From SpSt-333 sp964371615 (GTDB taxonomy: Bacteria > Bacteroidota > Ignavibacteria > UBA10030 > UBA8401), in contig CAYJMS010000002.1 in the NCBI GenBank assembly GCA_964371615.1, forward strand, positions 496,001 to 560,000: a stretch of 64,000 nt of DNA, in the 5' to 3' direction. The notes beneath the pieces are model-generated. The model was not told the origin of the DNA and did no database searches. It was given only the letters and a program-made list of their open reading frames with translations. Shown here one piece after another: positions 43,128-52,631 of this stretch. The position numbers and the translations under genes were made by a program. The first letter of the stretch is position 1. Each line of letters begins with the position of its first letter.

Positions 43128-45103
43128 TACGGCTGATAGGTATATGTCCGTAGTTTGGTGATCGTTCCGTCCTTGTACTGAAGGATGTTGAGATCGCTGT
43201 TGATCCGACGGTATTGGAGCGTCATTGAATTTCGGATGCCGGGCTGATTGATGACTTTCGCCAACGATTCCTTTAAACTTTCGCGAGACAAAGATCCCTC
43301 GTTGAACAACCGTATCAGCATCGTCATCACATCGTATCCGAACAACACATTATCGGAAATTTGCCTTCCGTATTGCTGGGTATATCGTAAATACAGTGTG
43401 TTCGTCCGGTCATTTCTTTCGACCCATCGGTCGCTGCCGAAAATTACACCGTCGGCATACCGGCGGTTCATATCCAGTTCATGAATATTGTACCATTCGC
43501 CGGAGCCGAGAATGATCGACCGGATATTGAAATAGGCAATCTGTGAAGAGATCACGCCGATTTGTTGTCCCGAAGCGATCGGACTAAAGATAACATCTAT
43601 AGTGTGTACCGGAAAATGGAGACTGTCTTCATACACCATATTCTTTTTGGTCGGCAGATTCAATGAATCGGCAAGTTCTCCCGCTTTCTCACCGATGAAT
43701 TGGGTAAGATTGACGGTGGCAGAACGCGCGATAATCGAATCGACGACGTGAGGGGAAAAACCGTACGACACCATTTTGTTCATGACATCCGCGCGGTCCA
43801 TTTTTCCCCTGAATGTCACGAGATATTCCGCAGTTTGTTCCGTCGCGATTGCCCGCAGTGTGCGGAAGTGATCCCGCAGATCCACATCTCCCATTGCATA
43901 TCGCCGATTGAAGAGCACCCTTCCACCCAGCCGTTCCGCTTCGACAACAAATGAATCCGCCTGTGTCCGAGACGTCGGTGCATCGGATGCAATGACTGCA
44001 ATGGTGCGTGCTCCGAGAATGGAGACGGCATATTGGGCGAGCACTTTTCCACGCATACTGCTTGTTGTATTTGCCTGAAAAATATATTCACCGGTCATGG
44101 CAACGCTGTCGTCTGTCGCGGTCGGGGAGATCAACGGGATCGAGTGTTCCATTGCTACCGCAGCGGCAGTGAGCGTTTCGTCGCTGAACAGCGGTCCGAT
44201 AATACCCACCACCGACGAATCGGCGGTGAATGCGGAGACAAATTGTCTGATCGAATCGGCATTCCGCTCGCTGTCGCGAACGTCCAGATCGATTGATATC
44301 AAGCCCGGCTCCGGTCGTTCCGCATACTCGGCCAACGCCAGTTGAATTCCCTGCAACACCTCCGTCCCCACCCGTCCTCCGGATGCTCCCGTGGGGAGAA
44401 ATTTCATGAGCGGTAACAAGACACCGATCTTGACGCTGTTTCCCCGATCGATGCTGTAGTGCAGCCGGTGCAGACGCGACAGAAGTGCGGGATCCGTGAC
44501 CTGTGTCATCAGTTGCTCCAAAGCCGCGTGTACTTCCGGAATGCTGCCGCGGGCATACAACCGTTCGATTTTCACCACCGACAATAGGTCGAGAATTTCC
44601 GCTTGATGCAGGACATCCGCCAGCGAATCGATCTGTTCTTCGGTCAAAAATTCCGCGGCAATATGTTCGATCACTTTAATGGAATGATCGCGGTTCAGCC
44701 GCTGTTGGGCCATCGAGCGAACCTCCATCATAAAAACGAATGAGATAAGATACTCTCCCGTATTATATAAACACATCCCTTTGGTAAACAGCGCATCTTC
44801 GCGATAGGAAGTCTCGGGAAATCGGAACAACAGCGAATCACATGCGGCGGCCGATTCGCTGTAATTTTTCAGTGCATACTGAGTTTTGGCGGTCATGATC
44901 ATCGATGCCGTAATACGATGGTTCATGGGATACGCTTCGGACGACAGTTGAAACGATTGTAATGCCGTGGAATAATCTTTATGGGCGTACTGCCTCATGC
45001 CGAGCAAAAAATATTCTTCCGCAGAACGGGAGTATGTCACCTCGGTCCCCTGTGACCAGGCCATGGTTACCAATGCCGCGACTGCTATCGCTATACGTTT
45101 CAT
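43127..45103 (-). CDS. exported TPR plus periplasmic-binding-fold protein (LpoA-like)
   Basis: A 658-aa protein with a signal peptide (MKRIAIAVAALVTMAWSQG). Helical TPR-like repeats (about 25-230: SRSAEEYFLLGMRQYAHKDYSTALQSF core) precede a type I periplasmic binding fold (about 245-600). The latter has the opening KIGVLLPLMKF, QGIQLALAEYA and VVGIIGPLFSDETLTAAAVA, as in branched-chain amino-acid binding proteins. The same order, TPR then binding fold, is found in LpoA, the PBP1A activator of gammaproteobacteria. There is no lipobox Cys, so it is probably soluble in the periplasm. The start shares one base with the ABC permease stop (TAATG). Confidence 0.8.
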   Translation of the reverse strand: MKRIAIAVAALVTMAWSQGTEVTYSRSAEEYFLLGMRQYAHKDYSTALQSFQLSSEAYPMNHRITASMIMTAKTQYALKNYSESAAACDSLLFRFPETSYREDALFTKGMCLYNTGEYLISFVFMMEVRSMAQQRLNRDHSIKVIEHIAAEFLTEEQIDSLADVLHQAEILDLLSVVKIERLYARGSIPEVHAALEQLMTQVTDPALLSRLHRLHYSIDRGNSVKIGVLLPLMKFLPTGASGGRVGTEVLQGIQLALAEYAERPEPGLISIDLDVRDSERNADSIRQFVSAFTADSSVVGIIGPLFSDETLTAAAVAMEHSIPLISPTATDDSVAMTGEYIFQANTTSSMRGKVLAQYAVSILGARTIAVIASDAPTSRTQADSFVVEAERLGGRVLFNRRYAMGDVDLRDHFRTLRAIATEQTAEYLVTFRGKMDRADVMNKMVSYGFSPHVVDSIIARSATVNLTQFIGEKAGELADSLNLPTKKNMVYEDSLHFPVHTIDVIFSPIASGQQIGVISSQIAYFNIRSIILGSGEWYNIHELDMNRRYADGVIFGSDRWVERNDRTNTLYLRYTQQYGRQISDNVLFGYDVMTMLIRLFNEGSLSRESLKESLAKVINQPGIRNSMTLQYRRINSDLNILQYKDGTITKLRTYTYQP

Positions 45104-46851
45104 TAATAATCCTGCCGTAAAGACCTCAATCCGAGGAAATGGGAAAATCCGATAATAATAATAGACGGAACGACGATGAAGAGGGCGATAGATCGTATCG
45201 TGTTCCAATCGGCAACGACATCCTTCATTTCTGCATTGACAAACGCCAACACCGGAAAATAATACAGCGCCAGCAGAAGTACCAGGTACACGATCGTCAG
45301 TAAAAAGGTCATCGTCGCACCTTGCGACGACGCAATCCGGATCGGATTTTTTTCATTGAAGTTTGCATACACCGATCCGAGGCTGAAATTGACGCTCGCC
45401 AACGTCAACGCTACAATCGGCGTTATCGCCATGGAGAAATAGGATAATTGCTTCATCGCAATATGCGGCGCTACCTGTTCCACATCACGTGTCTGCACAT
45501 TAAACACCCCGTGCGGATAGAGATACGGAATATTCGACAGATATGCCACGATCAGGCTCAATCCCAGTAGAAAGAGGGCAATGATTGAGAACTTTATCCA
45601 GTACTGCGCCGACAGGGCGATGGGTGCGCTGCGCAGGGACCAATACGCGTTCCCTTCAAGACTGATCAACGGAAAACCAAACCGCAGCGCGATTGAATTG
45701 ATCAAAAAGATATTGAAAATGAAGACGACAAGGTATACCACCGCCTTCAGCTCCGCCGATTCGAGTTTAATATTCAATGAACTGATACTCGACAGAAAGA
45801 TTGTGAGCAATGCCATCATCACAATAAAATGTATCCATTGACTCGGCTCCCGTACGAATTGCCAAAACTCCTTTTTTAATAGCACCTCGGTCTGCGGGGA
45901 AAAAAACGACGGCGTACCGAATCCGAAGAACGATGCTCTCCCCGTATTGCGCTTGACAGTCATCGACCGGAGGGAGAGCGATGTAATCCAGGTGGAATAA
46001 AACATGCTGTTTGCCACTGCAAGCGCAAAGACAAATGCTCCGGCGGTCGACAACACGAGCAGCATAACGTATCCGGTTACGGCGGAAAAATTCTTCGTCA
46101 CATAAAAATAGAGTATCTCGGACACCCAGTAGTTGGGAAGGATTTTCACGATCGAAGGATCGAGCGATCCGAAGTATAGATTGACATACGGATAATACTT
46201 CATTACCTCCTGCACGAGATTTACAGGGCTCGTGACTTTAAAATACATGTAAATCTGACCGATATACAGTAGAACGATGACCGACGCCAGGATCCTGAAA
46301 TTTACTTTGGAGGCAAGATGCATCGCAAGCAAGAGCACGATCACTGCCAAGCAGGCAGCAAGGAACATGAACGGAATCAGTACCCCGAACATGACCAACA
46401 GATAAAAATGCCAGGGATAATTGAAATAGACTCCGTACCCAAGCAGTACGGAGAATCCGACCATAAAGAGCGTTCCGGAACTATAGAAAAAATTATCCAG
46501 GAATTTGATGACGAAGATATGCAAATACGAAACGGGAGACGAAAGAAGGAAGTGTACTTCTGGCGTCCGATACAACGTGGAGAATGAAACGACCATATTG
46601 CCAAGATTGATCGTGATAAAAAAGACGAAAAGAAGCATTCCGATGAAACGGTGAAAGAGGAACAAACCGATTCCGACATTCTCCAGCAAATATGATGTAA
46701 TGAAATTCGAAAAATAGAATGCACCGACGGCAAACGAACCGAAAACGAGAAACGAACCGGCATTCTTGACGATCGTACCGAGATCATACCGGGACGACAG
46801 CTTCCAGAACATCAGATTCTTGTACCATAGGATGTGGATGAACGTATTCAT
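45103..46851 (-). CDS. ABC-2-type permease-like membrane protein
   Basis: A 582-aa protein with about 12 hydrophobic segments. Segment pairs near the N-terminus (LVFGSFAVGAFYFSNFITSYLL, LLFVFFITINLGNMVV), a central group and a C-terminal group surround a cytoplasmic loop (about 300-350) that carries RNTGRASFFGFGTP and FREPSQWIH-type motifs. This plan resembles putative ABC exporter permeases with fused half domains, annotated in many Bacteroidota as DUF proteins. The ABC ATPase at 48350 is the probable motor. The ATG at 46851 overlaps the AbgT stop by four bases. Substrate unknown. Confidence 0.75.
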   Translation of the reverse strand: MNTFIHILWYKNLMFWKLSSRYDLGTIVKNAGSFLVFGSFAVGAFYFSNFITSYLLENVGIGLFLFHRFIGMLLFVFFITINLGNMVVSFSTLYRTPEVHFLLSSPVSYLHIFVIKFLDNFFYSSGTLFMVGFSVLLGYGVYFNYPWHFYLLVMFGVLIPFMFLAACLAVIVLLLAMHLASKVNFRILASVIVLLYIGQIYMYFKVTSPVNLVQEVMKYYPYVNLYFGSLDPSIVKILPNYWVSEILYFYVTKNFSAVTGYVMLLVLSTAGAFVFALAVANSMFYSTWITSLSLRSMTVKRNTGRASFFGFGTPSFFSPQTEVLLKKEFWQFVREPSQWIHFIVMMALLTIFLSSISSLNIKLESAELKAVVYLVVFIFNIFLINSIALRFGFPLISLEGNAYWSLRSAPIALSAQYWIKFSIIALFLLGLSLIVAYLSNIPYLYPHGVFNVQTRDVEQVAPHIAMKQLSYFSMAITPIVALTLASVNFSLGSVYANFNEKNPIRIASSQGATMTFLLTIVYLVLLLALYYFPVLAFVNAEMKDVVADWNTIRSIALFIVVPSIIIIGFSHFLGLRSLRQDY

Positions 46852-48353
46852 TGCGGCAAAAATAATCCTGCTCCCGGGCCAAGCGGAAGGTCTATGACAA
46901 TCCATAGAATAAACAATAACGACCAGCCGATAATAAATACAAAAGTGTACGGCAGCATCGTTGCGATCAGCGTCCCCATTCCCGCCTGCTTGTCGTACCG
47001 CTGCAGCAATGCAATGATGAAGGCAAAATACGACATCGTCGGTGAAATAATATTTGTCACGCTATCGCCGATACGATACGCTGTTTGGGTAAATTCCGGT
47101 GTATATCCCAGCAGCATGAACATAGGAATAAAGACCGGCGCCATCAGCGCCCATTTTGCCGATGCACTCCCCATCAACATATTGATGCTCGCTGCAACGA
47201 GTATGAACGCAATCATCAGTGCGATAGGCCCGAGGTCGAGGGAACGCAGCCACTCCGCTCCTTGCACTGCCAGCACCAGGCCGAGATTGGTCCAGTTGAA
47301 ATACGCCACGAACTGTGCGGCAAAGAAGACGATCACGATATATCCCGTCAGCGTTTCGATCGATTTCCCCATTCCTTTCACCGCATCAATTTCCTTTCGC
47401 ATGGTGCCGGCACCGATACCATACGCCAAGCCGGTGGCGAATGCACTGACAAATAAAAATGTCACTATCCCGGTCATGAACGGCGAGTGCAGCACATCGC
47501 CGTCCGCTCTCCGAAAGAAGCCGTTTTCCGGATACAATCCTGCAAAAATGATGACGGCAAGCACCACTACCGTTCCCAATGCAAAGAGCAATCCCCGTTT
47601 TTCATTCTTCGTCAACGGCGTGAGTTGTTCCGGCTTTTCGTCGCCGGTGTATTTCCCCAGACGCGGGACGACGATCTTTTCCGTGACAAACGTCCCCAAA
47701 AGCACCAGGAGGAACGTCGAGACAAAAAGGAAGTAATAATTTGCAGCGGGATTGACGACATACCCTGGATCGATAATCTTGGCCGCCTCAGTGGAGAGAC
47801 CGGCAAGCAGCGGATCGATTGTTCCCAACAATAAATTGGCACTGTACCCGCCGGATACTCCCGCAAATCCTGCCGCCATTCCGGCAACAGGATGCCTTCC
47901 CACAGCGAGGAATATCATCGCCGAGAGCGGGATTAATAGAACATATCCGATTTCGCTGGCAACGTTGGACATGATGCCGGCAAACACGACAACCATGGTC
48001 AGAAGATTTTTCGGTGCCGACAAAACCAACAACCGCATCAACGCACTGATCAGTCCGCTGTACTCGGCGATACCGATGCCGATCATCGCCACCAGCACAG
48101 TTCCCAACGGGGCAAAACCGGTGAAATTGACGACGGTATTGGTAAGGATCCGGTGCATGCCTTCTATAGAGAGGAGATTCACCACCGTAATAATTTTTCC
48201 CGTACCCGGATGGACAACGGAGAGTTCCGCCCAGCTGCCGATTGCGGAGAGAATGATAACGATGCCGGCAAGGATGACAAAAATCGTCACCGGATGGGGC
48301 AGGGCATTCCCTGCGCGTTCAATAAAACGCAAAAAACGGTTAAAAAAACTCAT
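46848..48353 (-). CDS. AbgT family transporter
   Basis: A 501-aa inner membrane protein with about 12 membrane segments and two hairpins. Blocks recognised include ERAGNALPHPVTIFVILAGIVI at the N-terminus, GFAPLGTVLVAMIGIGIAEYSGL, GGYSANLLLGTIDPLLAGLS and a late INMLMGSASAKWALMAPVFIPM. E. coli AbgT imports p-aminobenzoyl-glutamate; other members export sulfonamides. The two roles cannot be told apart here. It sits between an ABC ATPase gene and a permease gene with 4-base overlaps on both sides, so the three are made together. Confidence 0.92.
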   Translation of the reverse strand: MSFFNRFLRFIERAGNALPHPVTIFVILAGIVIILSAIGSWAELSVVHPGTGKIITVVNLLSIEGMHRILTNTVVNFTGFAPLGTVLVAMIGIGIAEYSGLISALMRLLVLSAPKNLLTMVVVFAGIMSNVASEIGYVLLIPLSAMIFLAVGRHPVAGMAAGFAGVSGGYSANLLLGTIDPLLAGLSTEAAKIIDPGYVVNPAANYYFLFVSTFLLVLLGTFVTEKIVVPRLGKYTGDEKPEQLTPLTKNEKRGLLFALGTVVVLAVIIFAGLYPENGFFRRADGDVLHSPFMTGIVTFLFVSAFATGLAYGIGAGTMRKEIDAVKGMGKSIETLTGYIVIVFFAAQFVAYFNWTNLGLVLAVQGAEWLRSLDLGPIALMIAFILVAASINMLMGSASAKWALMAPVFIPMFMLLGYTPEFTQTAYRIGDSVTNIISPTMSYFAFIIALLQRYDKQAGMGTLIATMLPYTFVFIIGWSLLFILWIVIDLPLGPGAGLFLPQ

Positions 48354-49081
48354 TCGTCGGATTCCTTTGTCAATTCGAGAAAGACGGATTCAAGTTTACC
48401 GTCATATTTGGATTTGTGGAAGTGCAGGCTTTCGTTCGAGTCGAGAAAGATAATTTTTCCTTTGTGGATGATTCCGATGCGGTCGCATAATTCCTCTACC
48501 ATCTCCAGTATATGTGTGGACATGAATATCGAAACACCCTCCTTCGCCATTTTCCGGAGCGTATCCTTCACGATCCGGGCACTGCGCGGATCAAGTCCGA
48601 CCATCGGTTCATCGATGATGACTGTTTTCGGATTATGAACAAAAGCGGCTGCAAATGTGACTCGCTGCCGCATTCCCTGGGAATAGTCCTCCGTCTTCTT
48701 GTCTACCCAGCTTGCCAATTCGAGCAGATCGATCACCCGATCAACGTTCTCTTTCATCTCATCCTTCTTCATTTTATACAAACCGCCAACGTAGTAAATG
48801 AATTCCCTGCCGGTCAATTTGTCGTACAGATACGGATGATCGGGAATATAACCGAATGTCGACTTCGCTTCGTTCGGTTGGCGGACCACATTATATCCAT
48901 TGATAATAATTTCACCGGAGGTCGGCGTAAAGAGTCCGGTCATCATCTTGATGGTGGTGGTTTTTCCTGCTCCGTTGGGTCCCAGAAAGCCGAAGAATTC
49001 TCCCGCCGGTATCGAGAGAGAGACATCATTGACGGCAACGAATGATCCGAAATTTTTGGTAAGATTTTTTAATTCGATCAT
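48350..49081 (-). CDS. ABC transporter ATP-binding protein
   Basis: A 243-aa cytoplasmic motor subunit of the CcmA/ABC-2 type. Walker A is GPNGAGKTTT, the Q-loop region reads GYIPDHPYLYDKLTGRE, the signature is YSQGMRQRV, and Walker B is PKTVIIDEPMVGLD with the usual H-loop in STHILE. It probably drives the 12-segment permease two genes downstream, although the AbgT gene lies between them. It begins 21 bases after the guaA stop and overlaps AbgT by four bases. Confidence 0.95.
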   Translation of the reverse strand: MIELKNLTKNFGSFVAVNDVSLSIPAGEFFGFLGPNGAGKTTTIKMMTGLFTPTSGEIIINGYNVVRQPNEAKSTFGYIPDHPYLYDKLTGREFIYYVGGLYKMKKDEMKENVDRVIDLLELASWVDKKTEDYSQGMRQRVTFAAAFVHNPKTVIIDEPMVGLDPRSARIVKDTLRKMAKEGVSIFMSTHILEMVEELCDRIGIIHKGKIIFLDSNESLHFHKSKYDGKLESVFLELTKESDE

Positions 49082-49102
49082 AGTTCGGCGGAGGTTATGT
49101 TC

Positions 49103-50644
49103 TTATTCCCATTCGATTGTTGACGGCGGTTTGGAACTGATATCATACACCACACGATTCACGCCCCGTACTTCGTTGATAATCCGATTCGACACATGCG
49201 CAAGAAATTCGTACGGTAAATGTGTCCAGTCCGCCGTCATTCCGTCCACGCTGGTGACGGAACGAAGGGCGACGGTATTTTCATACGTCCGTTCATCCCC
49301 CATCACACCGACGGATTGCACCGGCAGTAGAACGGCAAAGGCCTGCCATGTGGAATGATACAATTGTTGTTCACGGAGTTCGCCGATAAAAATTTCGTCG
49401 GCACTTCGAAGTACCTCGAGACGGTCGACGGTCACATCCCCCAGCACACGGATGGCAAGTCCCGGGCCGGGAAAGGGATGTCGGTCGATCAGTTCGGCGG
49501 ACAGACCGAGAGTTCTGCCCACGGCGCGCACCTCATCCTTAAACAATTCACGAAACGGTTCGATCAATTTCAGGTTCATCTTTTCCGGAAGGCCGCCGAC
49601 ATTATGGTGCGTTTTGATCGTCTGCGACGGGCCTTTGAATGATACTGATTCAATCACGTCCGGATAGAGCGTGCCCTGAGCAAGAAATTCCGCACCGGTG
49701 ACTTTTTTTGCTTCCTTTTCGAAAATGTCGATGAACGTTTTTCCGATGATCTTCCTCTTCTGTTCCGGATCGGAGATTCCCTTCAGCCGTTCAAGGAAAA
49801 TGTCGCTTGCATCGACAAAATCCAGGGGAATGTGGTATTCATCTCTGAACGTCTTGACCACCTGCCGGCTTTCTCCTCTGCGCATCACTCCGTTGTCGAT
49901 GTGGATGCAAAAGAGTTGGTCGCCGATCGCTTTATGGAGCAGTACCGCCGCAACGGATGAATCGACTCCGCCGCTGAGAGCGCACAGGACCTTTTTATCT
50001 CCCACCATGCTGCGGATCTGCTTGACGGAACTTTCAATGAATGACGAGGCATTCCAATCGCCCGAACACCCGCAAACGGTCCGGACGAAATTCTCGAGCA
50101 CTTTCTTCCCCTCTTTTGTATGGACAACTTCGGGATGGAACTGGATACCGAACATTTTTCTGCGGACATCACGGATTGCACAAATGGAGGCGTTGGCCGA
50201 ATGGGCAATCTTTTCAAATCCTTCGGGCAGCGTCGTCACTTCATCTCCGTGACTCATCCACACTTCCGTTTGACGCTCCAGGTCCTTGAAAATATCCGTC
50301 GGGGAATCCACCAGCAATTGCGCCCTGCCGAATTCACGGCGGGGGGCTTTGTTTACCGCACCGCCGTTTTGATGTGCCATCACCTGAAGACCGTAACAGA
50401 TTCCAAGAATCGGGATCCCGAGTTCGTACAATCCTTTGTCGGGAATCGGAGCGTCGGTGCTGTACACACTCGAGGGGCCGCCCGAGAGGACAATTCCTTT
50501 CGGATGCATGCTGCGAATCTTTGTCAGCGGTGTGTTGAACGGATGTATCTCGCAGTACACGTTCAATTCTCTGACGCGACGGGCAATAAGCTGCGTATAT
50601 TGAGAACCGAAATCGAGAATGAGAATGATTTCGCTGTGTTCCAT
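49103..50644 (-). CDS. guaA: GMP synthase (glutamine-hydrolysing)
   Basis: Aminates XMP to GMP. The 513-aa protein joins a class I glutamine amidotransferase (LDFGSQYTQLIARRVREL; nucleophile Cys83 in GICYGLQVMAHQNGG; GIQFHPEV) to an N-type ATP pyrophosphatase (CALSGGVDSSVAAVLL). The XMP-binding C-terminal dimerisation domain ends in RVVYDISSKPPSTIEWE. The ATG at 50644 gives the normal start; an in-frame ATG at 50716 would overlap the promoter. It is divergent from smpB and opens the long minus-strand series. Confidence 0.97.
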   Translation of the reverse strand: MEHSEIILILDFGSQYTQLIARRVRELNVYCEIHPFNTPLTKIRSMHPKGIVLSGGPSSVYSTDAPIPDKGLYELGIPILGICYGLQVMAHQNGGAVNKAPRREFGRAQLLVDSPTDIFKDLERQTEVWMSHGDEVTTLPEGFEKIAHSANASICAIRDVRRKMFGIQFHPEVVHTKEGKKVLENFVRTVCGCSGDWNASSFIESSVKQIRSMVGDKKVLCALSGGVDSSVAAVLLHKAIGDQLFCIHIDNGVMRRGESRQVVKTFRDEYHIPLDFVDASDIFLERLKGISDPEQKRKIIGKTFIDIFEKEAKKVTGAEFLAQGTLYPDVIESVSFKGPSQTIKTHHNVGGLPEKMNLKLIEPFRELFKDEVRAVGRTLGLSAELIDRHPFPGPGLAIRVLGDVTVDRLEVLRSADEIFIGELREQQLYHSTWQAFAVLLPVQSVGVMGDERTYENTVALRSVTSVDGMTADWTHLPYEFLAHVSNRIINEVRGVNRVVYDISSKPPSTIEWE

Positions 50645-50685
50645 TATAAATTTGGGATTGAATTCGGGACTGAATGCGTATTGAT

Positions 50686-50717
50686 GAAAGATACTGCACT
50701 TTGTTTGACTGTGCAAG
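50686..50717 (-). promoter_or_regulatory. candidate promoter of guaA
   Basis: TTG (50717-50715), 21 nt and TATCTTTC (50693-50686) on the minus strand, in the 125-base gap between guaA and smpB. The leader would be about 40 nt. Confidence 0.45.
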
Positions 50718-50727
50718 GAAGTTTTCT

Positions 50728-50758
50728 TGTTTCATCGACACTTTTTGAGTAATTTCGT
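50728..50758 (+). promoter_or_regulatory. candidate promoter of smpB
   Basis: TTG (50728-50730), 20 nt and TAATTTCG (50751-50758), one base from TAnnTTTG. It is followed by a purine-rich ribosome site (AAGGAAAA) and the smpB ATG at 50770. Confidence 0.55.
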
Positions 50759-50769
50759 AAGGAAAAACA

Positions 50770-51228
50770 ATGGAGACAAAAGAAAAAGAACGGGTCGCTA
50801 TATCCAACCGCCGTGCACGTTTTGAGTATGAAATACTCGATTCATATGAAGCGGGCATCGTGCTGGTCGGCTCGGAAGTGAAATCGTTACGGCAGGGAAA
50901 AGCAAATCTGCAGGACAGCTATGCGGTGCTGAAGAACAACGAACTGTGGCTCCTGAACATGCACATCAATCCCTATGAACAGGCCAATCGTTTCAATCAC
51001 GATCCGGTACGCACACGAAAATTATTACTGCAGAGAAGCGAGATCCGTAAACTGACCGGGAAAATCCAGGAAAAAGGATTTACATTAATCCCTCTGAAAG
51101 TGTATTTCAAAAAAGGATTTGCCAAAGTGGAAATCGGGCTTGCCCGTGGAAAACAACTCCACGATAAGCGCGATACCATAAAGCAGAGGGATGTGGAGAG
51201 GGAAATGAGACGTGCGAAGCACCGATAA
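50770..51228 (+). CDS. smpB: SsrA-binding protein
   Basis: Delivers tmRNA to stalled ribosomes in trans-translation. The 152-aa protein has the RNA-binding barrel (RRARFEYEILDSYEAGIVLVG, SEVKSLRQGKANLQDSYA, NMHINPYEQANRF). KGFTLIPLKVYFKKGFAKVEIGLARGK and the basic C-terminal tail (HDKRDTIKQRDVEREMRRAKHR core) also match. The tmRNA gene itself is not in the window. tyrS follows on the same strand. Confidence 0.96.
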   Translation: METKEKERVAISNRRARFEYEILDSYEAGIVLVGSEVKSLRQGKANLQDSYAVLKNNELWLLNMHINPYEQANRFNHDPVRTRKLLLQRSEIRKLTGKIQEKGFTLIPLKVYFKKGFAKVEIGLARGKQLHDKRDTIKQRDVEREMRRAKHR

Positions 51229-51265
51229 GAAACTGAATTTCACCACCATCATAGAATAATCGCCA

Positions 51266-52480
51266 ATGAGCATGTTCCCACCCATCAATGAACAGATGGA
51301 CCTCATCCGCCGGGGAGTTTCCGAGATCATTCCCGAGGAGGATCTTGTTCGGAAAATCGAACGATCGATTGCGTCCAAAAAACCGCTGAAGATCAAATTA
51401 GGATGCGATCCGAGCCGACCGGATCTTCACATTGGACACTCGGTTGTCCTGAGAAAACTCCGTCATTTTCAGGATCTTGGCCATCACGCCATACTGATTG
51501 TGGGGGACTTTACCGGTATGATCGGCGATCCGTCGGGTAAAAGTAAAACACGGCCGTCACTCTCTCTGGAAGAAACGCGCAAGAACGGCGAATCGTACTT
51601 CGAACAGGCGGTGAAGGTCCTCTCCCCCAAGGATATCCGCATGGTATACAATTCCGAATGGCTCGGCACTATGACATTTGCCGATGTCATAAAGCTTTCG
51701 AGCAAGTATACAGTATCGCAAATGCTGGAACGTGAAGATTTTCACACACGGTTCAATAAGGAAGAACCGATTTCTCTGCACGAGTTCCTCTATCCCCTCG
51801 CTCAGGCGATGGATTCCGTTGCGATTGAAAGCGATGTCGAACTCGGCGGTACAGATCAGAAATTTAATCTGCTTGTCGGACGGACGATTCAACGTGAATA
51901 CGGTAAAGAGCCGCAGGTGATCATCACCATGCCGATTATTCCCGGTACGGACGGTGTTGAAAAAATGAGCAAATCGCTGGACAATTACATCGGTATCAGC
52001 GACAGTCCGAAAGAAATCTACGGGAAAACGCTCTCCATTCCTGACCGGTTGATGTACGACTTCTTTGTCCTGGCTACCGATATTCCGTTGAATACATTAT
52101 CGGAGATGAAAGAACAAATCGAAAAAAATCCGCGCGATGCAAAACGGCGGCTTGCGCGGGAACTCGTCACCATGTATCATTCGCCAAAAGCAGCAGCATC
52201 GGCAGAAGAAGAATTCGACCGTATTTTTGTCAAGAAAGATCTTCCCGATATGATTGATGAGTTGCGATACGGAACGAAAAATTCCGCGGTGAACATCGTG
52301 CAAATGCTTGTCGATACCAAATTGGCCGCATCAAAAGGAGAAGCCCGGCGATTGCTGGAACAAGGCGGGGTGACGATGAACGGCGAACGCATCATCGATG
52401 CAAAAACAGAAATTGTTTTTGACGGTGAAAAAATCATAAAAGTCGGCAAACGTAAATTTCTGAAAATAATCCCGGATTGA
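51266..52480 (+). CDS. tyrS: tyrosyl-tRNA synthetase
   Basis: Charges tRNA-Tyr. The 404-aa class I synthetase has a catalytic Rossmann fold with HIGH at residues 55-58 (DLHIGHS) and KMSKS at 233-237 (GVEKMSKSLDN). Its C-terminal S4 domain (about 335-404: LVDTKLAASKGEARRLLEQGG) contacts the tRNA. The arrangement and the GDFTGMIGDPSGKSKTRP block mark the TyrZ/bacterial type 2 branch. No T-box or attenuator was recognised upstream; the 37-base gap after smpB suggests one transcript. Confidence 0.96.
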   Translation: MSMFPPINEQMDLIRRGVSEIIPEEDLVRKIERSIASKKPLKIKLGCDPSRPDLHIGHSVVLRKLRHFQDLGHHAILIVGDFTGMIGDPSGKSKTRPSLSLEETRKNGESYFEQAVKVLSPKDIRMVYNSEWLGTMTFADVIKLSSKYTVSQMLEREDFHTRFNKEEPISLHEFLYPLAQAMDSVAIESDVELGGTDQKFNLLVGRTIQREYGKEPQVIITMPIIPGTDGVEKMSKSLDNYIGISDSPKEIYGKTLSIPDRLMYDFFVLATDIPLNTLSEMKEQIEKNPRDAKRRLARELVTMYHSPKAAASAEEEFDRIFVKKDLPDMIDELRYGTKNSAVNIVQMLVDTKLAASKGEARRLLEQGGVTMNGERIIDAKTEIVFDGEKIIKVGKRKFLKIIPD

Positions 52481-52489
52481 AAATAACAC

Positions 52490-52519
52490 TTGCATTTTTC
52501 GTCAGTATCCTTATATTCG
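52490..52519 (+). promoter_or_regulatory. candidate promoter of the arginine decarboxylase gene
   Basis: TTG (52490-52492), 19 nt and TATATTCG (52512-52519), one base from TAnnTTTG. The leader would be about 105 nt, longer than others here; I see no known RNA element in it. Confidence 0.5.
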
Positions 52520-52631
52520 CATTAGCCTGATCGAATACTGTTTCCCAAAATCCGAGCGATCGATGACCAATTTTTTCTATAAATCGAAAATCCCTTAAAT
52601 ATCCATTCATTTTTCCACAGGAGATGAGAAG

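Noticed and set aside
46834..47736. A 300-codon plus-strand open frame opposite the AbgT gene
   Set aside because: It is the complement of membrane-segment codons and has no support apart from length.
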